9,785 bases of DNA. It comes from Candidatus Sphingobacterium stercoripullorum (GTDB taxonomy: Bacteria; Bacteroidota; Bacteroidia; Sphingobacteriales; Sphingobacteriaceae). The notes beneath the pieces were generated by a model that made no database searches, was not told the DNA's origin, and saw nothing but the letters and a program-made list of their open reading frames with translations. Below, in pieces: positions 1-6,976 of this stretch (position 1 is the first letter of the stretch; every line of letters begins with the position of its first letter). The position numbers were made by a program, and so were the translations under genes. The stretch spans positions 1 to 9,785 of the forward strand of contig DXEZ01000204.1 of the NCBI GenBank assembly GCA_019114715.1, written 5' to 3'.

Positions 1-1055
1 ATTATGGCAATCCTTCCTCAATCCATAGTCATGGAAGACAAGCTAAAACATTAGTAGAGAAAGCTAGAAAAACTGTAGCTCAGTTACTGGGTGTTTCTCC
101 TGCTGAAATATTTTTCACTTCAGGAGGAACAGAAGCTGATAATATGGCATTAAGGTGCAGCATTGCTGACCTGGGCATAAAACACGTAATAACTACTCCT
201 ATAGAACACCATGCTGTTCTTCATACTTTAGAAGAACTCCATAAAAAAGGAGATATTAAGCTTATTTTATTAAGCATAGACGATAAGGGAGATATCGACT
301 TGCAAGAGCTTAGAGACTTACTAGCAGCTCATCCAGAGACAATGGTCAGCATCATGCATGCTAACAACGAAATAGGAAACATCTATGACATCCAACAAAT
401 TGCTGCAATTTGTGATGAACATAAAGCATTTTTCCATTCCGATACAGTACAAACGATTGGTCACCTGCCTTTAGACTTAAGCAATACAACCATAGATTTT
501 ATTACTGCATCTGCTCATAAATTCCACGGCCCGAAAGGTGTAGGATTTTTATACATCAACGGTAAAAACAAAATCAACCCACTTATTTTTGGTGGCGCGC
601 AGGAAAGAAATATGCGCGGAGGTACGGAAAATATCTACGGAATAGTAGGATTGGCTAAAGCTCTAGAACTTAGCATCCAAAACATGCAGGAGCACAGAGA
701 CCATGTCGTAAAGCTTAAGTCCCACATGATAGATGCCCTAAAAGAGCATATCCCTGGCGTGAGCTTTAATGGTCGATCTGCAGAGATTGAAAACTCTCTA
801 TATACCGTTTTAAACGTTTCCTTTCCCTGCACGGAAATGATGGACATGTTGCTGTTCAACCTAGATATCAAAGGTATATCCGCATCAGGCGGAAGTGCTT
901 GTAGCTCCGGCTCCAACATAGGGTCGCATGTGCTACATGCCATTAAAGCCGATTCAGAGAGACCATCTATACGTTTTTCATTCAGTAAATTCAATACCAT
1001 AGAGGACATTGATAAAACTGTTGAGATTCTTAAAGGGATTTGTAAAAGCAGTTAA
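1..1055 (+). CDS. Cysteine desulfurase (NifS/IscS family), 5' end cut by window edge
   Basis: This PLP-dependent class V aminotransferase-fold enzyme removes sulfur from L-cysteine as an enzyme persulfide, which feeds Fe-S cluster assembly or tRNA thiolation in the cytoplasm. The reading frame is open from base 3, and the first visible residues (YGNPSSIHSHGR) are the conserved early block of the family, so only about 25-30 N-terminal residues should lie outside the window. The ATG at 144 is internal, not the start. Visible landmarks are SGGTEADN (cofactor phosphate region), the SAHKFHGPKG block with the Schiff-base lysine at 519-521, the RGGTEN block, and the SGGSACSSGS loop with the catalytic cysteine at 900-902. 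The serine-rich active-site loop just after the cysteine is complete. A terminator follows 34 bases after the stop. The exact subtype (IscS, NifS or group-specific paralogue) cannot be decided from this window. Confidence 0.95.
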   Translation, partial: YGNPSSIHSHGRQAKTLVEKARKTVAQLLGVSPAEIFFTSGGTEADNMALRCSIADLGIKHVITTPIEHHAVLHTLEELHKKGDIKLILLSIDDKGDIDLQELRDLLAAHPETMVSIMHANNEIGNIYDIQQIAAICDEHKAFFHSDTVQTIGHLPLDLSNTTIDFITASAHKFHGPKGVGFLYINGKNKINPLIFGGAQERNMRGGTENIYGIVGLAKALELSIQNMQEHRDHVVKLKSHMIDALKEHIPGVSFNGRSAEIENSLYTVLNVSFPCTEMMDMLLFNLDIKGISASGGSACSSGSNIGSHVLHAIKADSERPSIRFSFSKFNTIEDIDKTVEILKGICKSS

Positions 1056-1088
1056 TTGATTTAGTTTTTAGCGAACTCGTTTTATATC

Positions 1089-1123
1089 AGGGTGCTTAAT
1101 TTCATTAAGTGCCCTTTTCTTTT
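1089..1123 (+). terminator. Intrinsic terminator after cysteine desulfurase gene
   Basis: An 11-bp stem pairs 1090-1100 (GGGTGCTTAAT) with 1104-1114 (ATTAAGTGCCC), including two G-U wobbles, around a 3-base loop TTC. It is followed by the T-rich run TTTTCTTTT at 1115-1123. The wobbles pair only in RNA from the + strand, and the T-tract is on that side, so it serves the cysteine desulfurase gene rather than the convergent flavoprotein gene. Confidence 0.85.
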
Positions 1124-1186
1124 GCGCCTAGGGCAAATAACTGCTGCATTCCATGCTTACTGAGGCTTATCCGTCACAGAAGCCAA

Positions 1187-2281
1187 TTAGTCCTTTAGCC
1201 CCAAAGTATCTAGCAGCTCCCTTACGGCAACCCTCCCTGCGCGGTTAGATCCTATCGTGGAGGCCGATGGGCCGTAGCCAATTAAATGAATGCGATGGTC
1301 TTTTTCAACGCGCGTGGCTAATTTACCAGACATGGTTATTCCACCGTGCTGGTTTAAAAGTTCTAAAGGAGATAGGTGCTTGAGGTTATGCCGAAAGCCT
1401 GTATTCCAAAATATAACATCGGCCTTCATTTCTGTACCATCCTCCCACCGCACTCCTGTTGCTGTAATCTCCTGAAACATGGGCTTACGATCGAGATTTC
1501 CACTGTTGATCATATGCTCTATAGCCGGAGTTAAAGGGAGTCCCGTAACTGAGACAACTGACTTTGGTGGCAATCCTTTTCGCACTAAATCCTCAACCAT
1601 GGCAACCGCCTCCCTACCCTTTTCTTCGGTAAACTTATAGTTTCTAAAGTCCGGTGGTCTACGGGTCACCCACGTGGTAGTGGTCACCTCTGCTATTTCC
1701 TCTAAAAGCTGAACCGCAGAAATACCTCCCCCGACAACAATAACATGCTGGTTTTTAAAATCTCTCGCGTTATTGTATTCAACTGTATGCAGCTGTAAGC
1801 CTTTGAAGAGCTCCCATCCGGGATACCTCGGGCAATTGGGTGTTTTCCAAGTTCCAGAAGCATTAATAATTCCCCTAGCGGAAAACTGCACGCCGTCGGT
1901 CTCAACGATAAAACGCTCCCGCTTTTCATAGACCATCTTTACTTTCACCGGGCGCATGACCTGCAAGTTAAAATGCTCTTCGTAAAATTTATAATACGCC
2001 GGGACGGCCTTATTTGCTTGTAAGTCCGTCCCAGCACTTGGTACTGCCTCCGCAAACGCGTAGCCAGGAAGGTCGTGAATACCGTTAACGGTAGTCAAAG
2101 TCAGAGTGTCCCAACGGTGCTGCCAGGCGCCACCTGCGGAAACCTCATCATCGAGGACCACAAAGTCCTTGCCCGGCAATAGCCCTGCCCTTTTCAAATA
2201 ATAAGCAGCAGAAAGACCGGCCTGCCCAGCGCCTATCACAACGATGGGGATTTTATAAAACACGTTTCGCCTTTCTACCAT
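1187..2281 (-). CDS. FMO-like NAD(P)/FAD-dependent monooxygenase
   Basis: This is a 364-residue flavoprotein of the class B flavin monooxygenase type, expected to use NADPH and O2 to oxidise a soft nucleophile or carbonyl substrate; the substrate is unknown. In order it shows an N-terminal Rossmann motif GAGQAG (residues 17-22) for FAD, the FMO fingerprint FxGxxxHxxxY as FKGLQLHTVEY (159-169), a second Rossmann motif GGGISA (184-189) for NADPH, an NTGF block (293-296) matching the family's ATG-type motif, and a C-terminal FAD-contact segment around IHLIGYGPSAS (331-341). Length fits short bacterial members. The ATG at 2279-2281 is used; a GTG lies six codons in, and neither has a clear Shine-Dalgarno. 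It runs opposite to both neighbours, sharing a 163-base divergent spacer with the SnoaL-like gene. By hand count its G+C is about 49%, higher than its neighbours. A simple thioredoxin-reductase-like or CzcO-like role is the main alternative. Confidence 0.85.
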   Translation of the reverse strand: MVERRNVFYKIPIVVIGAGQAGLSAAYYLKRAGLLPGKDFVVLDDEVSAGGAWQHRWDTLTLTTVNGIHDLPGYAFAEAVPSAGTDLQANKAVPAYYKFYEEHFNLQVMRPVKVKMVYEKRERFIVETDGVQFSARGIINASGTWKTPNCPRYPGWELFKGLQLHTVEYNNARDFKNQHVIVVGGGISAVQLLEEIAEVTTTTWVTRRPPDFRNYKFTEEKGREAVAMVEDLVRKGLPPKSVVSVTGLPLTPAIEHMINSGNLDRKPMFQEITATGVRWEDGTEMKADVIFWNTGFRHNLKHLSPLELLNQHGGITMSGKLATRVEKDHRIHLIGYGPSASTIGSNRAGRVAVRELLDTLGLKD

Positions 2282-2421
2282 ACGTCAATTATTATACGTT
2301 TTATGTATCTGTAGCATTAACACCCCTGCCTAAAAGTTTAAGAACCGTCTATCAAAGTTAAGGAGTATCTTTAAAAGAATAATTACCATACATCAACAAA
2401 TAACTTAGAATTAATTAAGAC

Positions 2422-2436
2422 CTTTAACATTTAAAG
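2422..2436. promoter_or_regulatory. Palindrome just upstream of the SnoaL-like gene
   Basis: CTTTAA (2422-2427) and TTAAAG (2431-2436) form a perfect inverted repeat around CAT, ending 8 bases before the ATG at 2445 in the divergent spacer. The placement suits an operator or a translation-blocking hairpin, but the arms are A+T-rich and could arise by chance. Confidence 0.3.
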
Positions 2437-2444
2437 TTAGAGAA

Positions 2445-2945
2445 ATGCGTAGCTATCCCCAAATAAAAGACCCTGCAGAAATCCCTTATAGGTTCCAAGA
2501 GGCTTGGAACCTATACGACGCTCAAGGAATTGCAGCAATATTTACCGATGATGCGGACTTCGTCAACGTCGCTGGCAAATGGTGGGATAACAAAACGGAC
2601 ATCTGGAAGGCACACGATTTTGGCTTAAAGCATATCTTTCAGCACTCTAAGCTGGAGGTTCTAAAAACAAAGCTGAAAACGCTAAGCGATAGCATCGTTA
2701 TCATCCACGCTAAAATTAAGCTCATAGGGCAAACTGAAAAAGGTGCACAAAAGGCCGGAGAACGAGAAACCATGTTTATTTTTGTTGCACAAAAAACCAA
2801 TAACCATTGGCTGGTTGTATCGGCTCAAAACACAGATATCACAGGTGAGCAGACGAACATAAGAGATGAAAGTGGATCGCTTAAACCGGTGAGCTACAAG
2901 GAGGATAAAACTAAAATAACTAGAGATCTAAATGAGGGGGAGTAG
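2445..2945 (+). CDS. SnoaL/NTF2-like protein (SgcJ/EcaC type)
   Basis: This 166-residue soluble protein has the cone-shaped NTF2-like fold, seen as an N-terminal helical part (residues about 10-35, with IPYRFQEAWNLYDAQGIAAIF) followed by strands through about residue 133. TDDADFVNVAGKWWDNK (34-50) and the closing strand HWLVVSAQNTDI are the typical landmarks of the SgcJ/EcaC/DUF4440 group. Members are small ligand-binding proteins or enzymes of unknown substrate; no specific reaction can be assigned. After the core there is a charged tail of about 30 residues (RDESGSLKPVSYKEDK onwards) that looks unstructured. The ATG at 2445 is the first in frame and precedes the conserved helix by about 12 residues, as expected. 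The next gene starts 43 bases downstream on the same strand, so co-transcription is likely. Confidence 0.8.
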   Translation: MRSYPQIKDPAEIPYRFQEAWNLYDAQGIAAIFTDDADFVNVAGKWWDNKTDIWKAHDFGLKHIFQHSKLEVLKTKLKTLSDSIVIIHAKIKLIGQTEKGAQKAGERETMFIFVAQKTNNHWLVVSAQNTDITGEQTNIRDESGSLKPVSYKEDKTKITRDLNEGE

Positions 2946-2988
2946 CCCTCTACTCTGGGTTTAAAGATTAAAAAAACGAAATACAGAC

Positions 2989-3954
2989 ATGAAAGCAGCA
3001 ATATTAAATAATTATGGCGATACGCCAACTTATCAAGATATTAATGAACCCAAAGCCCCTAATTCGGACCAACTTATATTAGAAGTAAAAGCAGCTGCGT
3101 TAAAAAACTTCGATAAGATCATGGCCACGGGGAAGTCTTATGTCAATTACGGCGAGCTCCCATCGGTGGTCGGTACGGATGCAGTCGGTTGTTTGGCCGA
3201 CGGGAGAAGAGTCTACGCTCAGGCGCGAGGTACGATGGCCCATAAAATTCTTATTGATAAAAATAAATTCATTGAACTCCCAGAAAACATAAGCTGGGCC
3301 AGTGCTGCAGCCTTGCCCAATGCCGTTTTAGGATCGGCTCTAGCCTTACTAAAGCGCGCAAAAATTAAAAAAGGCGATGTTGTCTTAATCCATGGTGGCA
3401 CTGGTGTAACAGGAAAAATAGCCTGCCAGCTTGCTAAACATTATGGCGCATCGAAGGTATTTGTTACTGGACATACCGAAAAGATTGAAGCGCAGCAGAG
3501 CGAGCTGGGAATCGATGCTTTGATTTCAACGCGCATGAGTGACGGAGAGTTTATAGAGGAGCTACATAGACTGAATGAAAGCAACCCAATCACCATTGTA
3601 CTGGATTACCTTTGGGGCCACACGGCAGAATTAATATTGAAATTTTTGATGGGTAAAGACGGTAAGTTTATGGATCAATTTACGCGCTTTATTCAAATTG
3701 GGTCACTCTCGGGAGATGAAATCACTGTAAATGCAAACTGGCTACGTAGCTCGAAGGTAGAAATCATTGGTTCAGGTGTGGGCAGCCATACAGCTGAAGA
3801 CTTCCAAGAGTTTTTCACTACTATTCTTCCTGAGGCCTTCAAATTGGCGGCAGAAAACAAATTAACAATTGACACAACTCTAGGTAAGCTAGAGGACATC
3901 GAAAGCTTATGGACTACAAAAACAAGCGATAGCAGGCTTGTTATTCAGCTATAA
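2989..3954 (+). CDS. Quinone oxidoreductase-like MDR-family protein
   Basis: This 321-residue NAD(P)H-dependent oxidoreductase belongs to the medium-chain dehydrogenase/reductase superfamily. The N-terminal GroES-like part (residues about 1-125) starts with the typical MKAAILNNYGDTP and contains ENFDK-like and VVGTDAVG segments. The Rossmann part carries HGGTGVTGKIACQLAKHYGA (135-154), the nucleotide-binding motif of the zeta-crystallin/QOR branch. The cysteine and histidine ligands that would bind catalytic or structural zinc are not present, so a zinc-free reductase is expected despite the usual database label 'zinc-binding alcohol dehydrogenase family'. The DYLWGHTAELILK block and RLIQ-like C-terminus match a common bacterial subgroup of about 320 residues. 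Physiological substrate is unknown; quinones or enones are typical. It probably shares a transcript with the SnoaL-like gene upstream (43-base gap). Confidence 0.85.
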   Translation: MKAAILNNYGDTPTYQDINEPKAPNSDQLILEVKAAALKNFDKIMATGKSYVNYGELPSVVGTDAVGCLADGRRVYAQARGTMAHKILIDKNKFIELPENISWASAAALPNAVLGSALALLKRAKIKKGDVVLIHGGTGVTGKIACQLAKHYGASKVFVTGHTEKIEAQQSELGIDALISTRMSDGEFIEELHRLNESNPITIVLDYLWGHTAELILKFLMGKDGKFMDQFTRFIQIGSLSGDEITVNANWLRSSKVEIIGSGVGSHTAEDFQEFFTTILPEAFKLAAENKLTIDTTLGKLEDIESLWTTKTSDSRLVIQL

Positions 3955-3968
3955 TACACTAACATTGC

Positions 3969-4031
3969 TATATTTGTTTGGTTTCATATTGATTAGCATA
4001 AAAAGGTCAATCTCTTACACTTTTAGCTTTG
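3969..4031 (+). promoter_or_regulatory. Two possible -7 elements before the MBL hydrolase gene
   Basis: Two matches to the Bacteroidota -7 consensus TAnnTTTG lie in the spacer: TATATTTG at 3969-3976 and TAGCTTTG at 4024-4031. Neither has a TTG at the usual 19-21-base distance upstream (nearest ones are 28 and 32 bases away), so both are weak candidates. The upstream one would leave a leader of roughly 65 bases before the ATG at 4050. Confidence 0.25.
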
Positions 4032-4049
4032 AACAAATTCTATATTTTC

Positions 4050-5135
4050 ATGTTATATTTTTTAGCATTAATTCTCCTGATTGTAATTGGTGGATATCTC
4101 TTTCTCCATTCAAAACCTTTTGGTAAGAACCCTGACCCGCAAGAGATTAGTTCCCCGAATTTTTTCAACGGGGAGTTCAAAAACCAATCGCCAACACAGT
4201 TGCTAAAGGATTCCAAAGAGAGATGGAGCGTGCTGAAGAAAACTTTCACCGATAAACACCCAAATAACCGTCCTTTAAAGCCAATCGCTAGTGTAAAAAC
4301 CAATATCAAGGAGCTACCTGCAGATAAGGACCTACTGATCTGGTTTGGGCACTCTTCGCTGTACCTTCAAGTAAATGCACAAAAAATATTAATTGACCCT
4401 GTTCTTTATAGTGCATCGCCGATCAAGTTTTTCAATAAATCATTTCAAAGCACCCACCTCTATAAAGCGGAGGATTTCCCAGAAATAGACTATATAATAT
4501 TAACACACGACCATTGGGACCACTTGGACTATCACACCATTAGGCGCTTACATAAAACCACAAAACACTTCATATGCCCTATAGGTGTTGGCTCACACCT
4601 GAAGCACTGGGGCGTATCCAGCAGCAAGATCACAGAAGTCGATTGGTACGACAAGATCAACGCAGAAAACGGTCTAAAGATCACAGCGCTACCAGCACGG
4701 CATTTTTCAGGGCGTGGACTCAAGTCCAACCCCACCTTATGGGCTTCCTATATGCTGGAGAGCTCCTACGGAAACATTTACCTTTCTGGTGACACAGGAT
4801 ACGACAAGCACTTCAAAGAAATTAAGAGTATGTTTCCCGAGATTTCACTTGCTGTCCTAGAAAACGGGCAATACAACGAGGATTGGAAAGATATACATAT
4901 GATGCCCGATGACCTAGTACAAACCATCGATGATCTCCAACCTAATTTAGTGCTAACGATTCACCACAGTAAATATGCACTAGCTAGGCATGCTTGGTAC
5001 GAACCTTTGGAATTTATCAGCGCTTTTGCTACCAAGAAAAACGTCAAGCTTTTAGCTCCTAAAATAGGAGAAAAGGTCGCCTTAAATGGTCAGATCCCAA
5101 CTTTAGAGCTGTGGTGGAAAAACACCGCTGAATAA
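4050..5135 (+). CDS. Membrane-anchored MBL-fold hydrolase (NAPE-PLD/UlaG-like)
   Basis: This metallo-beta-lactamase-fold hydrolase is expected to bind two metal ions (usually zinc). From the ATG at 4050 it has 361 residues and begins MLYFLALILLIVIGGYLFL, a single uncleaved-looking membrane anchor, so the catalytic domain should sit outside the inner membrane. The frame is also open from a TTG at 4029, but that start only adds seven residues ahead of the anchor and is less likely. Metal-site landmarks are THDHWDH (152-158), H218 in LPARHFSGRG, D248 in SGDTGYD, and H305/H306 in TIHHSKYA. The FGHSSLYLQ and LIDPVL entry motifs and the LPARH motif place it with NAPE-phospholipase D-like and UlaG-like hydrolases. 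A phosphodiesterase or lactonase activity is possible; the substrate is unknown. It starts 95 bases after the oxidoreductase gene, so it may have its own promoter. Confidence 0.85.
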   Translation: MLYFLALILLIVIGGYLFLHSKPFGKNPDPQEISSPNFFNGEFKNQSPTQLLKDSKERWSVLKKTFTDKHPNNRPLKPIASVKTNIKELPADKDLLIWFGHSSLYLQVNAQKILIDPVLYSASPIKFFNKSFQSTHLYKAEDFPEIDYIILTHDHWDHLDYHTIRRLHKTTKHFICPIGVGSHLKHWGVSSSKITEVDWYDKINAENGLKITALPARHFSGRGLKSNPTLWASYMLESSYGNIYLSGDTGYDKHFKEIKSMFPEISLAVLENGQYNEDWKDIHMMPDDLVQTIDDLQPNLVLTIHHSKYALARHAWYEPLEFISAFATKKNVKLLAPKIGEKVALNGQIPTLELWWKNTAE

Positions 5136-5443
5136 GCAAAAGAACCAGCAGCTACAAAGAGAATATCACTAAATGCTGTTTTACCTGCAATTCATATAAC
5201 TTAAATATTCACTTATAAAGGGTGACTAGCCTTCTTGATTTTGTAAATTGAAATGGACCTAGTGACACTCTCAAAAAATGCTAAGATTGTAAAACACCAA
5301 GCTATGCCTTAGGGGCCACCAAAAACATAGTAGCAATCCTGCTGTGCAACTTCCCCTGCGAAAAACATTCACTTACTCCAACCAGAATTCACCAAATAAT
5401 AAACTGCGTCAGATGTTGATGCCAAATAAAAAAACAAAAAACA

Positions 5444-5474
5444 TTGGACAAACAATTAATAATGTGTATAATTG
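5444..5474 (+). promoter_or_regulatory. Promoter candidate upstream of the HEPN operon
   Basis: TTGGAC at 5444-5449 is followed after exactly 17 bases by TATAAT at 5467-5472, a textbook sigma70 layout. Read by the Bacteroidota rule it is TTG, 20 bases, then TATAATTG (5467-5474), one mismatch from TAnnTTTG with acceptable spacing. It is the best promoter-like pair seen in the window. Transcription would start near 5480, leaving an approximately 445-base leader before the first operon gene at 5927, unless it serves a small RNA. Identification is by motif only. Confidence 0.5.
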
Positions 5475-5762
5475 CTGCATTGAATAAGAATGAAACTAAT
5501 TATAAGCACAGTTTAACGCTTTATACAAATAAAATAAAAGTAAATTTCTATAGTTAGATTTTCACTTTTAAAGTGTTTATTGCTGAAGAAGTTAACAAAG
5601 AAGCTTCCAGTTATTAGGGAAGAAGTATTCAGAATCCAATTCTACGAATACTTATCTATCTGTGATATATAATCTATATCAAAAAGTCAAAATTATAATA
5701 AACTTCTTTCATTAGGTTGTTTTATAGCTCCCAGGTTTACTGGCAGTTTTTAAGACGCTTTT

Positions 5763-5822
5763 ATGAGCTGGCTTGACGCACAACACGCTTGCCTCTTATT
5801 AACAAAAGATGCCTTAAGATAA
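5763..5822 (+). pseudogene. 19-codon ORF, possible remnant of a helix-turn-helix gene start
   Basis: The short frame ATG-TAA encodes MSWLDAQHACLLLTKDALR. From memory, this resembles the start of the small Bacteroidota helix-turn-helix/excisionase-like DNA-binding proteins, which carry W-L-D-x-Q-x-x-C-L-x-L followed by an S/T-K-x-x-L helix. The match is short, a residue or two is missing in the middle, and no continuation of the family is seen in any frame after the stop. It may be a decayed gene or a chance match. Confidence 0.2.
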
Positions 5823-5830
5823 AACCACCA

Positions 5831-5869
5831 GATAGCTATCGCCTAGTTCAGAAGGCGTTAGCCTAACGC
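5831..5869. promoter_or_regulatory. Paired palindromes upstream of the HEPN operon
   Basis: GATAGCTATC at 5831-5840 is a perfect 10-base palindrome. GCGTTAG (5855-5861) and CTAACGC (5863-5869) form a 7-bp perfect inverted repeat around one C. The second ends 57 bases before the ATG at 5927. A competing hairpin pairs CGCC (5840-5843) with GGCG (5854-5857), which uses bases of both elements. Two nearby palindromes in front of an operon suggest a repressor or autoregulator site, or alternative RNA structures in the leader. No cognate regulator is visible nearby. Confidence 0.4.
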
Positions 5870-5926
5870 ACGGAACACACTAATGAATAATTAATTATAA
5901 ACAGACCATATATCAAGTCGAAAAAC

Positions 5927-6973
5927 ATGAATTACAAGCTACAAATCACAACGCGGCCTATAGATCCCTTAGCGCATAAAAACGTATTTATCTATCACAA
6001 AGATTACCCAAACACGCTGCAAGAGTCGGAGTTAAACGACCCCATGCGAGTTATCGTAGAGTTTTTTAGCACCTATAAGTTGCCTGCAGTTAAGAGAGAT
6101 CTAACGCTACTTACTAAGCATCAACTAGCTAGCACTGTTATCACTCCTGTATCACAGAGAGCGAGGTTATACAGGTTCATGTTCGATCTGGAGCGCCTTG
6201 CAGATGCTAGCTGGATGCTAAACCAGTACCACCTAGAAACTACCGAGAGAGGCCAAGAAGATCTCCCGAAAGAATATTTAGATATTATCCAAGATGAGAA
6301 TATCATTTGCTTTTCAAACCTATCTGAGTCTTTAAATCCAATTAGGGGCATACGTTATTTTTTCAGAAACACTACCTTGCGTAGATGGAAGAATAATTAT
6401 TTACTGAAGCTACGTAAGTCGATAACTAACCCCGATGAAGATCTATTTTTCGATTACAGTGACCTAGATAGCTTAGCTTACTACATAGACCTCATCAAGG
6501 CACTAGAGAGCCTTTTTCTGCTCTTACTTCGAGATGGCAAGCTTCCAGATTATAAAGAGCACCTCGTGCAAAAGAGCACCTCAATCCCTTCAAAATCTGA
6601 ATTACGGAAGAAAATCAAAAGCAAAGACATCTCGGTTTATTTACGAGACTATGAAAACATGATTTATGGCCATCGCTTTATCAACGAATGGACAAGGTAC
6701 AATACGCTAAATATTTTTGAAAGCTATGAAAACCTATTGAAGTTTATGCGTAATGCCTTGCAATTATTAAGCTATTATTCCACAAAAAACCCCAACACCC
6801 ACATTGATAGGGTGGCCATGCAGTACAAAAGTTGGACTTTTCAAAAGACAACTGCTTACTTCAACAACCTGTTAGTTACCTCACCTGCCATAAGGCGCAT
6901 TCCTAGTTTTTGGCCAGAGCAACAGGAAATAGACAAGTTTATTCAATTTATTTTTTTAGCATATAGATTATAG
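5927..6973 (+). CDS. Unrecognised helical-module protein, first gene of HEPN operon
   Basis: I do not recognise this 348-residue protein. It has no signal peptide or membrane segment and reads as mostly alpha-helical, so a cytoplasmic location is likely. It contains repeated degenerate units: residues about 38-101 (DPMRVIVEFF ... LERLADASWML), 137-200 (NPIRGIRYFF ... LIKALESLFLL), an irregular unit about 235-284 (INEW ... YENLLKFMRNALQLLSYY) and about 292-346 (KSWTFQKTTAYFNNLL ... IDKFIQFIFLAY). Each has an I-x2-FF-type helix, a second helix ending around L-x2-L/W, a variable loop, and a closing hydrophobic helix. The same module builds the next gene's product, so the two are probably ancient duplicates. 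The ATG at 5927 is used; no Shine-Dalgarno is visible. The stop lies 3 bases before the next ATG, so the two are almost certainly co-transcribed. A scaffold, partner-binding or regulatory role for the HEPN protein is only inference. Confidence 0.75.
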   Translation: MNYKLQITTRPIDPLAHKNVFIYHKDYPNTLQESELNDPMRVIVEFFSTYKLPAVKRDLTLLTKHQLASTVITPVSQRARLYRFMFDLERLADASWMLNQYHLETTERGQEDLPKEYLDIIQDENIICFSNLSESLNPIRGIRYFFRNTTLRRWKNNYLLKLRKSITNPDEDLFFDYSDLDSLAYYIDLIKALESLFLLLLRDGKLPDYKEHLVQKSTSIPSKSELRKKIKSKDISVYLRDYENMIYGHRFINEWTRYNTLNIFESYENLLKFMRNALQLLSYYSTKNPNTHIDRVAMQYKSWTFQKTTAYFNNLLVTSPAIRRIPSFWPEQQEIDKFIQFIFLAYRL

Positions 6974-6976
6974 AAA

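Larger units (their letters stand above)
5136..5926. other. Long non-coding, A+T-rich spacer before the HEPN operon
   Basis: No ORF of gene length or recognisable product was found on either strand over 791 bases. The part from about 5440 to 5710 is extremely A+T-rich (hand counts of single 60-base lines give 15-28% G+C), while 5281-5340 is about 42%. Short inverted repeats include CACTTT-T-AAAGTG at 5563-5575 and GATATA/TATATC at 5664-5680. A weak CCAG/CTGG hairpin lies before TTTTT near 5731-5750. The nonamer ATTCACTTA occurs at 5207 and 5367. A promoter candidate, a 19-codon ORF and two palindromes are listed separately. Such a long spacer ahead of a tight operon fits a decayed gene, a long regulated leader or an unrecognised small RNA; the sequence alone does not decide. 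Confidence 0.6.

Noticed and set aside
635..1009. Open minus-strand frame of 124 codons inside the cysteine desulfurase gene
   Set aside because: It lies entirely antisense to a well-supported gene, and its translation has no recognisable domain.
4029..4049. TTG start giving a seven-residue longer MBL hydrolase
   Set aside because: The ATG at 4050 starts directly at the membrane anchor, as is usual for such proteins, and the TTG overlaps a possible -7 element.
5207..5375. Direct repeat ATTCACTTA at 5207 and 5367
   Set aside because: Nine bases in A+T-rich sequence, with no gene or mobile-element structure between the copies, is expected by chance.
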